From: Rhypophila decipiens
Taxonomy: Eukaryota; Ascomycota; Sordariomycetes; Sordariales; Naviculisporaceae
Length of the DNA stretch: 61,274 nt
Direction of reading: 5' to 3'
Assembly (NCBI GenBank): GCA_033297075.1
Contig: MU858260.1
Coordinates: 1 to 61,274, forward strand
A program made the translations under genes and the position numbers. This document shows positions 1-11,132 of this stretch, in pieces (the first letter of the stretch is position 1; the number at the start of each line of letters is the position of its first letter). The notes under the pieces are model-generated. The model was not told the origin of the DNA. It ran no database searches and saw only the letters and a program-made list of their open reading frames with translations.

Positions 1-5
1 ACCTA

Positions 6-18
6 TAACCCTAACCCT
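6..18. repeat. Two telomere-like CCCTAA units
   Basis: Two tandem CCCTAA units lie at the extreme left edge. Filamentous ascomycete telomeres are TTAGGG, so this is the expected orientation for a left chromosome end. Only two units are visible, so it may equally be an interstitial motif. A similar short motif occurs near 11063. Confidence 0.45.
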
Positions 19-26
19 CTTTGTAT

Positions 27-92
27 TAGTGCCTGTTTATGAAAGGACTAGTGCCTGACTATGATAGTATTAGTGCCTGTTTATTAACTCTC
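27..92. repeat. 22-bp minisatellite, three degenerate units
   Basis: The core tagtgcctg recurs at 27, 49 and 71, exactly 22 bp apart, followed by variable AT-rich tails. It directly adjoins the CCCTAA units. It looks like a short subterminal minisatellite. Confidence 0.6.
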
Positions 93-237
93 TTTATTTA
101 ATGCCACCCAGCCAACCCCACCCTACCAGGCATCCCTTTGAGGTTGGAGATAAAGGACTTGATGACTAGCCTGGACTCTACGTGTTGAAGAGTTCGATAT
201 CAGGAACTTCAAGCTTGGGGCTCACATTGGGTCGAAA

Positions 238-3200
238 ATGGAGCCAAACTCACCAGATCCAGGCGCCCCAACGGAGGCTTCAGTCGTCCACGCCAGCAAA
301 ATACCACCAAGCAGCCTCAAACCAGCCGAGATATCAGTCGAGGTCAAATTGTTGCATCATGCAAAGACCTTTTCAGGCTCGGCAGTGTCAACCAGGACAG
401 GCAAGATGAAGGAACGAGTCACGGAGATTGAGTTGGATGAACTGCATGTGGCTTTACCGCCAGCTGGGGCTCGCTGGCATAGCACTGAACATCTCATATA
501 CGCCCCTCCTCCTCGAGAAGCGACCGACTACCGACCCAAGCCGCCAGACTACAAGCCGCCGTCACTCCGCTGGCCGTTCCAAGCCTTTCTCCTTTTCTTG
601 ACGGCAGGAGTGTTTGCATTTTTTGAATACGAGATGCATCATCTTCCGCCGGTGGACATTCGACTCTTCCAGTCCGAGCAAGGAATGCCGGGTCCAGCTC
701 CACAGCCAAGACCAAGGGGCATCATCCCATCACTCGAAACAGCTCAAGCCACTTCCAAGGTCAAAAGGGAAAGAGTGCACATAGCGGTAGCAGCGCCAGA
801 TCCGACACCTGACCCACGTCCCCCAGAGTCTTTTTTTCCTGGTCCCATTCAGCCAGTGACTACGCACTGCGGATGGAGCGCTCCAGAGTGGGGCATCAAT
901 CTTTGGCCTGGCTGGGGCCAGCCTGACGGTTCCTATGTAATCAATGGTGATTCTTCACAGTACGAGTACTGGATCCGTACCTTCTACACCGACGATGAGA
1001 CATGGTGTCCCTGCTTCGACGACTCGATTGACCCCAGAGGCTGGGGTGAGGGTGTCCGGTTCTTACCTTCGGACGGGGCGAACTCACACGACACCGAGTG
1101 CCATTCCATAATCCGGGCTGTCATCCACCACAACTGGTACTACCGGATGGACATGATGGATCCGGGGCCAGCCTTGGATGAGGTCAGACTGACATTAAGA
1201 TCTGTCGCCGCCTTGGACACCACCATCACCACAACCCATTTTGTTCCTCTTTCTCTGACACCGACCCAGCCTCCTTGGATGTACCCGTCCACTGACGCTG
1301 CCGGATCTGTCCTGCTCCCCTTGTTTACAAGAACCTATACAAGCGGGCACAGCTTTGAAGCGTGGCATAGCTGGGATTACTTTGACAACCCAATTTCCAC
1401 AGAGGGGAGCCCAATATGGGTTGCTACATCTGCTGTCATCCTGAACAACGATGCCTCGACGTCGCCACCAGCAGGCCTGACCTGGTGGACCCTCCCTTTA
1501 TCCAGGCCACCAGGTCCACAAACGTCCCATGCAGCGGCGCCGACGATTACTAGCAGCAGCCAGATACTTTCATCCGCTCCAAAAACCACCATGCTCGGTC
1601 CGTCAATGGACCACGATTCCAGCGGTCCGTCGTCGTCAAACAGTCCAACAACTACGAGGGACGATTCGTCCGAGGGTCACAGCAGCACGTCTTGGTCCTC
1701 AGGCCCGCAGACGAGTAGCAGCACACACAAGATGACCACCAGCTCAGAGAACCTGGCAACTTCACTGACCACAAAGGGCGTTGCTGCACCACTTTCAGAG
1801 GAATCCGGTCAAGCGCCTTCAAGCGGGATAAAGAGCTCTGGAGCCACGACAAGACATGGCAGTAAAGCTACGTCAAGAGTTGACAACACAAGCCAGGAAA
1901 GTGACCAACCTACGATCGTAGTGCCTCCCGCTCTTGGACCGTTTGCCACATCCTCATTCCTCGAAGCTTCTCCAACCACTGCCTTGATTGATAGTAGCCA
2001 CCAATCGGATGACGATCCGTTGCGTCTCTTGCCATCACCTCGCCCGGCCCCTTCACCCCATCATGATGTCTCGACTCATGAAGACTTAGCATCAGTGCAT
2101 ACAGATACAAGCAAGCTCGTGGGACTTGCTCTCGCCAAGTCGGAGTCGGATACACATCTCGACAGCACGACGTTCACGGAAACTGGAGCCCAGCCCGTGG
2201 AAGTCGTAACCATGACTACCCTGACATCCTCTAGTGGTTCTTTCTCTGTTGTTACAATGATTATCACAACAACCCATCACACTACGGCTGCTGATATTGA
2301 ATCATATTCAACAGATGCTGTGACAGAAGGAATCATTGCCCATGCATCTCGACTCCATCCCAGTCCAGCACCTATATCGAGACTAAACACCAGTACGACC
2401 ACTGGCAATTCTGGACCTACATTCAACTCGACGTTTCCACCCAAGTTAGGGCCGGGCAATGGCCCCATAGCGCCCGGTGCAGAAGCGCGCATGTTCAACA
2501 TTGACTCATCTGCCGACTTCCTATTGGCCTCCCTCATCCCCGTGTTGGCCACAACTCTGCTTTCCATGGCAGTCCAGGTCTTTGTCAGCAGTCTCAACAC
2601 AATGCTTCCTTTCCGGGCACTCACTGCAAGACGTAAAGGAGGAGCAAAAGCAAAAGAGTCGCTCCTCCTAGCAGGAAGTAGTCCCAGCAGCAGCTCCCCA
2701 ATCTATGGCCCCAACATCAGCTGGAGGTTTCTCAGCCAGTTCCACGATCCACTCGCCTTGTTCAACTTTTTGCAGAGTACGATTTCGACAATTCTGGTGC
2801 CCTTGTCCAACGAGGTGATTCACCTGGAGTTAACCACCGAGTGCGACAACAGCCCATTTTCGGATCCTCGAGCGCAGCATGCCAACCCCTCGGGCCCCTA
2901 CCGGCGAGTATGTGCTTACGGGCTACGAAGACAAGATACCACCATGCGAGTTGCCGAGACGTTGTTGGTTGCTCTTGCTATTCTCATCGTCTCTATAGGC
3001 TACCTCCTTCTTCGGTGGCGGAGCGGTGTCAGCAGTGAGCCGTGGAGCGTAGCCTCGATGTCTAGTCTCTTCTCGGGTTCTAGCAAGGAGTTTAAGGAGG
3101 TCTTGAGATCGACGCAAACAAGGACTGGTACTAGTACCAATGTCAATGCCGACATCAGGAAGGCGATATTGCAGCAGACTTCGGGCCTGCGGTTCCGTCT

Positions 3201-4075
3201 AGGATTCCACGACGCGAATTCCTCCTACGGCATGGACATGGTTGATACAGAGAAGAGCGATGACAAGATTCCAACCAAGCTAACAACGCGCGACCCAAAG
3301 AAACGGAAACCAGTAGATTATTCTAAAAGCACCGAGAAACGGAGACTTTGCCAATGGTTGCCTCATATGGATCCCGACACAGGCCGCATGATCCTCAACA
3401 CGGTTGCCCTTGTTCTTACAGCCGGTCTTCTCGCAGTAATCCTCTACTACGAGAACACGGTCGTACTTCCCAGCGAAAGCGCAGGGTTCGAAAGCTTCAT
3501 GAGCGGCCAGTCTTTTGAGGTTCGCGTGTTGTTTACGGCTCTGGGGACCGGCATTACCTTGTTCTGGGATGATTATTTCTCCTGTAAGTTTTGGATTTTT
3601 CTCCTCATCATCGACTCTTGGGCTCTTGACCTTGTTGACACCTCAACACCCTTTAGTCATTTCCTCGACAATAATCCACACGCATATCCAGCCCTGCCAT
3701 TACAGTAATCACCTCCTCCAAGTTTCACCACCAGCGCACATCTTTGACCTCAAATCCATCTACCACACCATGTTCAGAACAAGGGACATTTCGTCCCTCT
3801 CGATAGCCTTGGCCACATTCCTGGCCAAGTTCACGCCCATATTGTTATCCAACATACCCTTTAGGAACACCATCACCTGGGAGATGCACGAGGTCTGTAC
3901 GTGGATGGCAGTGGGTGTTTTGTCTTATATGGTCATTGTTTTGGGCATAGCTGTTGTGGGCTTCTTCGTTCGGCGGTCTAGTGCAAGAGGTAGGTATACA
4001 AATGCGAGTATACCGATGGACAATGTCGCCGGATTAATGTCTTTTGTGGCCCAGAGACCTTCCGGAACTTGCTAG
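238..4075 (+). CDS. Multi-pass membrane protein, DUF3433-like
   Basis: Two exons, 238-3583 and 3657-4075, are joined across a 73-nt GTAAGT...TTTAG intron in phase 1, giving about 1254 aa. A hydrophobic segment lies near residues 112-130. A very Ser/Thr/Pro-rich, mucin-like stretch spans about 425-745. A cluster of membrane segments follows near 760-788, 907-927, 1053-1072 and 1097-1115, with two more encoded by exon 2. This layout, with a repeated membrane module separated by a low-complexity extracellular-looking region, fits the fungal DUF3433 family, whose function is unknown. The intron call is supported because exon 2 continues the expected hydrophobic pattern. The ATG at 238 has an AAA context and is the first in frame. 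Family assignment is from pattern recognition only. Confidence 0.75.
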
Positions 4076-4837
4076 GTTCTACAAGACAGATAGATGCGTC
4101 AATAAGACGGCCTAGGCAAATGTGGCAGCAAAGACTCCTCCGAGTCTAGATTTGCCAATGCCGTATGGGGATTACTCATCATGCAACTGCGTAACATGAC
4201 AGACTACATGTAAGTGATGATTACACATCCCGACCCCACCGACCTGCCGTGTAACGAACAGGGCGACAGCTAGGTAGTCGACATTCACGATCTCCTGGAG
4301 TGTGGTACTACGTCGTCGGAAGCTTGACCAGGCACACCGGTCTCCAAAGCCGGATGCCATATCTCACTGTCAAAGAGGATAGTGTTAAAAAGCAAGGGTT
4401 AGTCCGGCTTACCGAATGCAGAAGTACCTCAGGTTCTAGCAGGTCTCTGTGAGAGCTGTAAAGGAAGCTGACTTCCGCCACATACATGTACCCCATTCCG
4501 CAACGAGATGCTGGACGTAACACAGCATCCCATAACTCCAGTCACTGACCAGTGCCGTTCCTACACTAGAGGAGTATTGGCTTGGCGAAAATGAACCAAC
4601 ACCCTCTCTGAGGCCTAGACGAAAACACTGGAAAAGAGGGTGTGTAAGAGGCGTCGGAGGATCATCACCAGAGTTATACATCGTGGAAGCCCAGCCACTG
4701 CACCAGGCAGTTAAAATGAGCAGCCACCCAGCTTTCAATCATTTGAGCGGAACTAATTCTCACGTTTAGACAGCGGCAAGCCTGAGCCTCCAAAACTGTC
4801 AGAACATAGACCGAGAAAACAACGCCCAATAAACAAC
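4076..4837. other. Intergenic, no supported gene
   Basis: Short frames on both strands lack ATG starts or coding character. It probably holds the promoter and 5' UTR of the tyrosinase gene at 4838. Confidence 0.6.
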
Positions 4838-6129
4838 ATGAAGTTCATCGCCCTCATCGTCTCCATCTTCTCTCTTTTCAGTCTTCTTGATGCACATCCA
4901 GCTGGCGGTCATGACCCTGAGCTCATTGCCGCCCAGAGAGTAAAGGAACTGCATCGGAAGTATGTCAAGACTGTCGAGGGAATTCTAAAGCACCGCAAGA
5001 CAGGATGTACTCTCAAAACCGTCCGCCGACGCAAAGAATGGTAAGATACGATCCAGTCTTTCCACAAGGTCAAACCAGTCTGGCTAACCATGACCAGGAA
5101 CTCCCTCACCAAGCGCGAGAAGCTCGACTACATCAACTCGGTCCACTGCCTCGCCAAGCTCCCATACCAAACACCCCTCTCCCTTGTCCCTGGGGTGCGC
5201 AACAGATATGATGACTTCACGGCCTCTCACGCCCTACGCACCCCGTTCGTGCACCAAAACGGCATCTTCCTAGCCTACCACCGGCACTACAACCACCTCT
5301 TCGAAACCGCCCTCCGCACAGAATGCAACCTCAAAGGCACCCTCCCTTATTGGGACTGGACCCTCGGCTGGCAAGACGTCAACAAGAACCACCTCTTCGA
5401 TGGCTCACCGACCTCTCTGGGCAGCAACGGGCTTTTCATCCCCAACCGGACTCACTTCATCTCTGTCAACCCGCTTGGCAAGGTCCTCGACCGTAGCCCA
5501 GGAACAGGAGGCGGTTGTGTCTACTCGGGTCCATTCACGCCCGACAAATGGATCGTTCACCTCGGCCCTTTTACAGATCCCAAGGGACCAAACGACGGTT
5601 GGGGGTATAATCCCCGCTGTTTGGACCGTGATTTGCTCAAAGACTTTGGCACCTACACCCGCCCGAGTAATATCACACATGTGTTGGACAATTGTCAGGA
5701 CCTGGCATGTGCAAGTCCGTATATCCAGGAAAGCGGGAATGGCGTGCATAGCGCCGGTCATATTCAAACGGGCGGCATCATGCTTGATGTTCTTGCCTCT
5801 CCAAGTGATCCCGTCTTTTGGCCACATCATGCCATGGTCGATAAGATCTGGACTATGTGGCAGTTCATCGGCGGTGCTGACGAGTATGTGGCCAGGACGA
5901 GGGAGGTTTGGGGTACGGCGACGAGGTACAATAGTGAGTTCTGCTCCATTTCATTCCCATGTCTGTTTCTGTCTTGAACTGACGACCGTTGCTTCGCAAA
6001 ATAGTACCCCCAAGCCCCAATGTCACTCTTGACAGCCCCGTCGACATGGGCGGGATTATTGGCCCTACGAGACGTCTAGGGGAACTGGGGTCGACGATTG
6101 ATGATGACTATTGCTATATCTACGAGTAA
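4838..6129 (+). CDS. Secreted tyrosinase (type-3 copper protein) 1
   Basis: Three exons, 4838-5040, 5098-5933 and 6005-6129, encode about 387 aa. The introns are 57 and 71 nt, with CTAAC and CTGAC branch-like sites. A signal peptide is evident (MKFIALIVSIFSLFSLLDA). Copper site A shows three His in the pattern SH..., FVHQNG and AYHRHYNH. Copper site B shows GVHSAGH followed by DPVFWPHHAMVDKIW. The protein ends in CYIYE, similar to the terminal Tyr-rich motif of short fungal tyrosinases. The family oxidises phenols to quinones. The absence of a long C-terminal extension fits the short secreted class. It is convergent with the feruloyl esterase, which releases phenolic acids, so a functional link is possible but inferred. 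It is only distantly similar to the second tyrosinase at 28070. Confidence 0.9.
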
Positions 6130-6326
6130 CGGCAGCATTTGGACATCTGAGTATCTCTGTTCGTCACTAGTAGCTTTTCAGACTTTGTTTCATATCTTCA
6201 GTCTTCATAAGGTTTTTACAGTAATAAAAACCTTCAAAGAGCAACCTAAGCCTACATCCAGTCACATTTTTATATACAATTCTGATGTTGAAACCATCCA
6301 ACGACGACAGACCTCTTATCGATCAC

Positions 6327-7272
6327 CTACGTGAACTGCGAAAAGAATTTCCAAACCTCGGGAATGGTCCAGCTACTCGCACCACCATCACCACCCTGGT
6401 CGTTGGGCAACGCAACATGGTCTCCATCAAACGCCACAAACGTGACGGGATATCCTTCCTTGCACGAGTACTCGGTCTTGATATGTGGTTGCCTGCTGTT
6501 CCTCGCCGGCTCGGGGGCGTTCTTGCTTGCACAGCCATTGCGCTTGAGCATGTTATCCCGCAACTGCTTCCCCATCGACAGGTTGAGGACGCTATCCCGG
6601 ACGCCGTGTTGAGAGTAGAATGCCTGGATGGGTACGGACAGCAGTCAGCAGTCAGTCAGAGTTCTTCTTCAAGCGACGGGAACATTCAGAGCAAGACAGG
6701 TAAGGTAGGTTAATACTCACCACAGGCTCAGTCCCACCAGAGCAACCACTCAACGTGGCGCCTGACAAGGCGGCCACAGCGCGAAAGACGTTGGGCCTCG
6801 AACAGGCAAGACTATACGACATTGCCGCACCATAACTGAACCCCAAGCTAAAGATCAACTTTTCATTGATGCACAAGTCATCCGACAGAGCCTTGATCAT
6901 CTGATCAAAGAAGGTGACGTCTTCTCCTCCCGAGTTTGCCCAGCCCTTGTTGAGTCCATCCGGAGCGACAAAGATGGCGCTGTTGTTCGACAATGCTTTG
7001 AGACCATAGTAGGGCGCTGAGCCCCCGTCTACGGCTTGGTAATCGGCGTCGCGCCAGTGAGGGCCAAAGATGAGGCGGTAAGGGCGGTTCTTGTCGTAGT
7101 TGGAGGGCAGGCGGACGATGTAGCGCCTGTTCTTATTGTTCACAGTCATGGTTCGGGAACCGCTCGTTATGGTGTTGGTTTTGCCGCATCCTGCTGTTGC
7201 GGCGAGGGCCGAGGGGAGGATAAGGAGGAGGGCCGTTAGCAGGCTGAGCAGGCTGGATGGTTGAGACATCAT
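6327..7272 (-). CDS. Secreted feruloyl esterase (CE1-like)
   Basis: Two exons on the minus strand, 7272-6721 and 6623-6327, are separated by a 97-nt GTGAGT...CAG intron and encode about 282 aa. The start is placed at 7272, giving a clean signal peptide (MMSQPSSLLSLLTALLLILP). An in-frame upstream non-ATG extension is not needed. The nucleophile motif GFSYG puts the catalytic Ser near residue 146. The C-terminal FDGDHVALP supplies the likely catalytic His. Length and motifs match single-domain fungal feruloyl esterases, which cleave ferulic acid from arabinoxylan outside the cell. A TATA-like element lies about 120 bp upstream. No cellulose-binding domain is present. Confidence 0.88.
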
Positions 7273-8499
7273 TTTTGCGGCCTGATCTTGAGGGACTCGT
7301 GGGAAGATGTCTAGCACTGCAAGATGAGGTACTACCGATGGCCGTTTACAAAGGACCAGGTGGACATCAAGGTGAGAGCGAGGCCAGGTATATATAAGTG
7401 AGTGATGACAATATGAGGCTAGTTTTGCACACGGGGAGAAACTCTGTCAGTCAATCATGGCATCTTCAACTGCCGAAGACCATCTACCGGATCTCTTTCT
7501 CCATCTGGGCACTGTGGCAACCTCACCTTTTGGGTTCTTCTATTTAGCTGAGTATTGAGCGTGTTCATCCTCACCTGTCGATCTGACGTTCTCGAAGCGG
7601 TCCAAGGAACGGACTTTGTGCTGTGATACGCGCTCGAATCGGGTAAATTCCCCCTTAATCAACTCTGTCCCAGATGTCCCGGTTCTTTGGAGGAGCAATA
7701 TGTCTTCGCGGGGCAGTACCACGCTGTGGGCTTAGCTAATGGTGTTTCATATTCCGGCACCACGTAATAAGTCAACTTGCTTGCCGCCTGGTCGGCCTTG
7801 ATACGTCACGAGATGGGCTTTTGGGGCTTCAGCTGCAGCGTGCTGGGGATATTGGACTGGTGCCCAACTCCGGACTCAACTTAGCCTTTGTACCGATTGA
7901 AACCCAGGCTGAACAGGGTCACGGTGGTATAAGAAAGTCCCGGGAGTATGATATAGAATTGCTGCTTCTCATATTAATGCACTAGTCGTGTCATACGAGG
8001 GTCGATGTAAGCAGTGGTCGACACTGGTACTGCAGCGTAGCTCGTCTTAGGCCACCGGCAGAAAGGCCATATCATGTCATAGCTGGAAAGATAGAGGAAT
8101 GAAAAGTCGGTGAAATGCGATTGAATTTGAAACTCTATAAACACTGTCATAAGAAACTCGTCTCTGCCCATGTCCTCCACAAGCCAAACCGAAAAGTCGT
8201 CACCGAAAGGGGTTGTCGTCAGAACCCGAGAGACTTGCTGCAAAGTCTCGTGCCCCGTTGACAGGCCACTAACTTGACAGGTTCTGACGAATATGCAATA
8301 ACTTTCTGTACAAAGAAGTGAAAATGAAGTAGATGAAAGATGCAATAATGAAACCCAAAGTGGGTCTAAGAAGTAAAAGTAAAGCTGAAAGGAAATGATG
8401 CAATCAGATTGCCAGCTGAGTCGAGTGATCAGGGTACCAGTATATTTCAACCTGCATCCTGCCATTCTACTGATTCCTATCCAAGATCTCCGTCGTCGC
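7273..8499. other. Intergenic, promoter of esterase and 3' flank of next gene
   Basis: It contains the esterase promoter on the right of 7272 and the probable 3' UTR of the 8500-9141 gene. Minus-strand open frames here lack coding character. Confidence 0.55.
7389..7398 (-). promoter_or_regulatory. TATA-like element of esterase gene
   Basis: An alternating TA run about 120 bp upstream of the esterase ATG on the minus strand. Assigned by position and composition only. Confidence 0.4.
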
Positions 8500-9141
8500 T
8501 TAATAGGCGACCTGCTGCTGGCCAGTGGGGTACATGACATTCATGACGGGCTTGCCAGTCAGCACAGCAGGGACTCCGAGCTGATGGGGGCAGGTAGGCT
8601 GGTTGCTGACGTTCATGTTGAGAGTGCAAACCTCGTCGTAGCCCCAAGTGCAGGTAGGGTTGAGGATGTTGCGGAGCTCGTGGTTCTTGGCGACCCAGCT
8701 GTTGGGCTGGTTGAGGCAGCTAGCGATGTAGTTCATGCTGTTGGCCGCAGTGAAGGGCAATTTGCCACTGGGGGTCTTGATCAAGCTGCGGCAGTTGTCG
8801 GCCGAGACAGTCTCGTAGTCCATCTGAATACCTCCGCCAGCGACGGGGTTGGTGATGGCGCTACGGCCTGTATAAAGATAGTTCCAGGCATCGTAGGAGA
8901 TGTCGTTGGCTCCGCCAGACTGATCAATGCGGAGAAGGTGGACGGAGCGTCCGCCATATGAGACCCTGATGCAAATGTTATTGCAGTCGACCGACTGGGG
9001 GAAATAGGCCACGCGGTTGGTGTCGATGTAGCAGCCGAGGACACCAACGGAGGACGAGTACATATCGTGGGGGGTGACCCAGACGGAAGCAGCCGAAGCG
9101 AGGGTGGCCAGGGAGGCAGCGAGGATGGTCGAGGTGAACAT
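8500..9141 (-). CDS. Small secreted protein of unknown function
   Basis: A single-exon frame of 213 aa starts at the ATG at 9141. The open frame extends further upstream, but this ATG gives a typical signal peptide (MFTSTILAASLATLASA). The mature part has about ten Cys and motifs such as GGRSVHLLRIDQSGG and NYLYTG, and ends in a short Gln-rich tail. I recognise the general type (conserved secreted ascomycete protein) but no named family or function. Cysteine content and size are compatible with an extracellular disulfide-stabilised protein. A TATA-like element sits about 230 bp upstream. Confidence 0.8.
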   Translation of the reverse strand: MFTSTILAASLATLASAASVWVTPHDMYSSSVGVLGCYIDTNRVAYFPQSVDCNNICIRVSYGGRSVHLLRIDQSGGANDISYDAWNYLYTGRSAITNPVAGGGIQMDYETVSADNCRSLIKTPSGKLPFTAANSMNYIASCLNQPNSWVAKNHELRNILNPTCTWGYDEVCTLNMNVSNQPTCPHQLGVPAVLTGKPVMNVMYPTGQQQVAY

Positions 9142-10137
9142 TTTGATGGTTGTTGACAAAAAGAGCTCTTGCTGAAGGGCTCTTAGAACTGTTGTAGAAG
9201 GAATGGATGTGCCGTTGATGACAAAGCTGTTCAAGTATGCTTGAGCTGTCAAATGAGTGACTGGAAGGAGCGACTGTGAAAGAATGGAAGCTGGGTGTAG
9301 CCGTGGAAGGTGGATGTCGAGTGAAGCTGATGATGATTTGATTCCACATCTCGAGGGCGTCTATCGCTTATATACACAAGATGGTCACTCCTGTTGATCA
9401 GATCGTTTCCACGTGGAAAGCAAGTCTCTTGCCGCCTCCTACTCCCAGCATTGCACCGTGGGTGTGCAAGGACCCGGTGCCACGTTGTAAAGTGTGTGGT
9501 CAAATCACCTTGGTTGCAATCCAGGCCTAGGCCTAGGTGAAAGAAAAGATGGTTATTCAGACGACTCCGAGGGTCTCGTCCACCAGGTCGCCTAATTAGC
9601 ACACCAGCGCGCAAAATCGCCGATTGTATATGGAACGATGTTGGCTGGTCAGATGTTACCAACCTGTAAAGTAGCAAAACACCCCGAACCCTGCCGCGGT
9701 TGGCAGGAGCAACTGACTGGACATTTTAGGCCAAGGTATGACCATGGCGTGAGTTTGACCGGTGCTGCTTTCCACTATGAGAACCCAATGAGCGGTGACA
9801 TAGAGACAGAGACAGACATCAAAGGAGGAAGGCGGACTTGAAGGATGACGTCTAATTTCACAGGTCAAATTCGGTAACGTTGCGGAGGCATGAAGAACCT
9901 AGATGGGATGTGGCGGTGCGGCAAAGTTGTCTTGGCGCCCCTGACCTTTCTCTTGACACAACTTCCTTTCTTGCAATAAGTTATTGATTGACTGACTCTT
10001 GTAACAATCATTCCCAAGTAAAGGAAATCCCGCCCTGTAACCACAGTCGGTGCATTTTCAATTCCTCTGGCTTGGTCCATCACCAGTCTCTGCTCTATCG
10101 TTCATGTTGCAATAACACTCCGAGCCATTACCAAATC
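9142..10137. other. Intergenic, no supported gene
   Basis: The left part is the promoter and 5' UTR of the secreted-protein gene. Open frames at 9249-9677 and 9865-10083 are short and without recognisable protein features. Confidence 0.55.
9367..9374 (-). promoter_or_regulatory. TATA-like element of the 8500-9141 gene
   Basis: The reverse complement reads TATATAAG, about 230 bp upstream of the ATG. Assigned by sequence and position only. Confidence 0.4.
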
Positions 10138-10710
10138 TCACCCAGACCCACTTCCTTCCCTCGCCATCCCAAATGCCACCTTTATTGTTTCCTTTTGCAC
10201 TTGATATGCAAACTTGATGTCTTTCCCTCCAACCCGACCACACTCAATCTCTTCTTCCGATGCCCATACCAACTCCTGGTGTTCCAAAGGCTCCAGGCTG
10301 ACTTTTGGCATCTCCAAGTCCTCCTCATCTGTGTCACTTGCCTTGACTTCAACAAGGAAAGTGATCTTCCTCCAGGTTCCCTCCCGTCCCTTAAACTCGG
10401 TCTTGTCGTCTACCAGTGCGCGAACATGATTGACGACGAGGCCGGTTTCTTCGTGCAATTCCCGGGCCAGCGCATGCAGAATGGTCTCGTCGTCGTTGTC
10501 GACTCCTCCCCCAGGACACTCCCAGCAGTTAGGGAAGCCATCAGTCGCTGCACGCTGCACCAGCAGGACATGCGAGCTTTTGTGGATGACGATGGCACAG
10601 ACAATAAGTCGGGCCACAGTGGGATGGGCTGAGAGGTATGTTTTGAGACTGACGTTGAGGTCGTTTAGAGACGATGAGAAGCTAAAGTCGGGAATGGAGT
10701 ACGAGGACAT
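10138..10710 (-). CDS. Nudix hydrolase
   Basis: A single-exon frame of 190 aa from the ATG at 10710. The upstream in-frame extension has a Lys/Phe-rich, non-conserved look, so the internal Met (MSSYSIPDF) was chosen. The Nudix box spans about residues 67-91: GG, five residues, E, then RELHEETG. It thus carries the metal-binding REUxEExG core intact. The preceding ECPGGGVDNDDE is typical of nucleotide-diphosphate hydrolases related to MutT/ADP-ribose pyrophosphatases. The substrate cannot be inferred. There is no signal peptide, so it is probably cytosolic. Confidence 0.88.
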   Translation of the reverse strand: MSSYSIPDFSFSSSLNDLNVSLKTYLSAHPTVARLIVCAIVIHKSSHVLLVQRAATDGFPNCWECPGGGVDNDDETILHALARELHEETGLVVNHVRALVDDKTEFKGREGTWRKITFLVEVKASDTDEEDLEMPKVSLEPLEHQELVWASEEEIECGRVGGKDIKFAYQVQKETIKVAFGMAREGSGSG

Positions 10711-11132
10711 TGTTGGCTTGTCTGAGATCTTGCTCGGTTTTACTCCTGTTTTTGTTCTTGTCGCCAACTTGAAAAGGAAGAAGATGAACTGATCAGGAAA
10801 CGGACGGCTGATCAGTGATAAGTACACCCTTTGAAGCCAGTATCGGTAGTATTAATCATGGCTTGCCTCAAGCCGCGTCATGGTCTTGAACAAGCATTGT
10901 CTCGGGCTTCATCCAAACGTTGACCGTTTGTTGTTGCCTAACAGATTTCGGGCATCTGCCTGTGGTCGGTGAAGGCCCAACCAATGAGACAAACAGTCCC
11001 TGTAATTCAGTTGTAATGCACGTATTCGTATTGTCCGGGCATCCTAATACCAACCAAGCAACCCTAACCCTCCACCATTTGGGTCCAACATGATATATAT
11101 TCTTGCAACAAAAAGAATGCCCAAACAACCGT
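10711..11132. other. Intergenic between Nudix and HET genes
   Basis: It contains the promoter of the Nudix gene and the 3' flank of the HET gene. A short ACCCTAACCCT motif occurs near 11063. No gene is seen. Confidence 0.55.

Noticed and set aside
4436..4738. Minus-strand 100-codon frame with a signal-peptide-like beginning
   Set aside because: It starts at a TTG, not an ATG, and shows no homology-like motifs. It lies in the tyrosinase promoter.
7974..8540. Minus-strand 188-codon frame
   Set aside because: It overlaps the 3' end and UTR of the secreted-protein gene in another frame and has no coding character.
8395..8961. Plus-strand 188-codon frame
   Set aside because: It is antisense to the well-supported secreted-protein gene.
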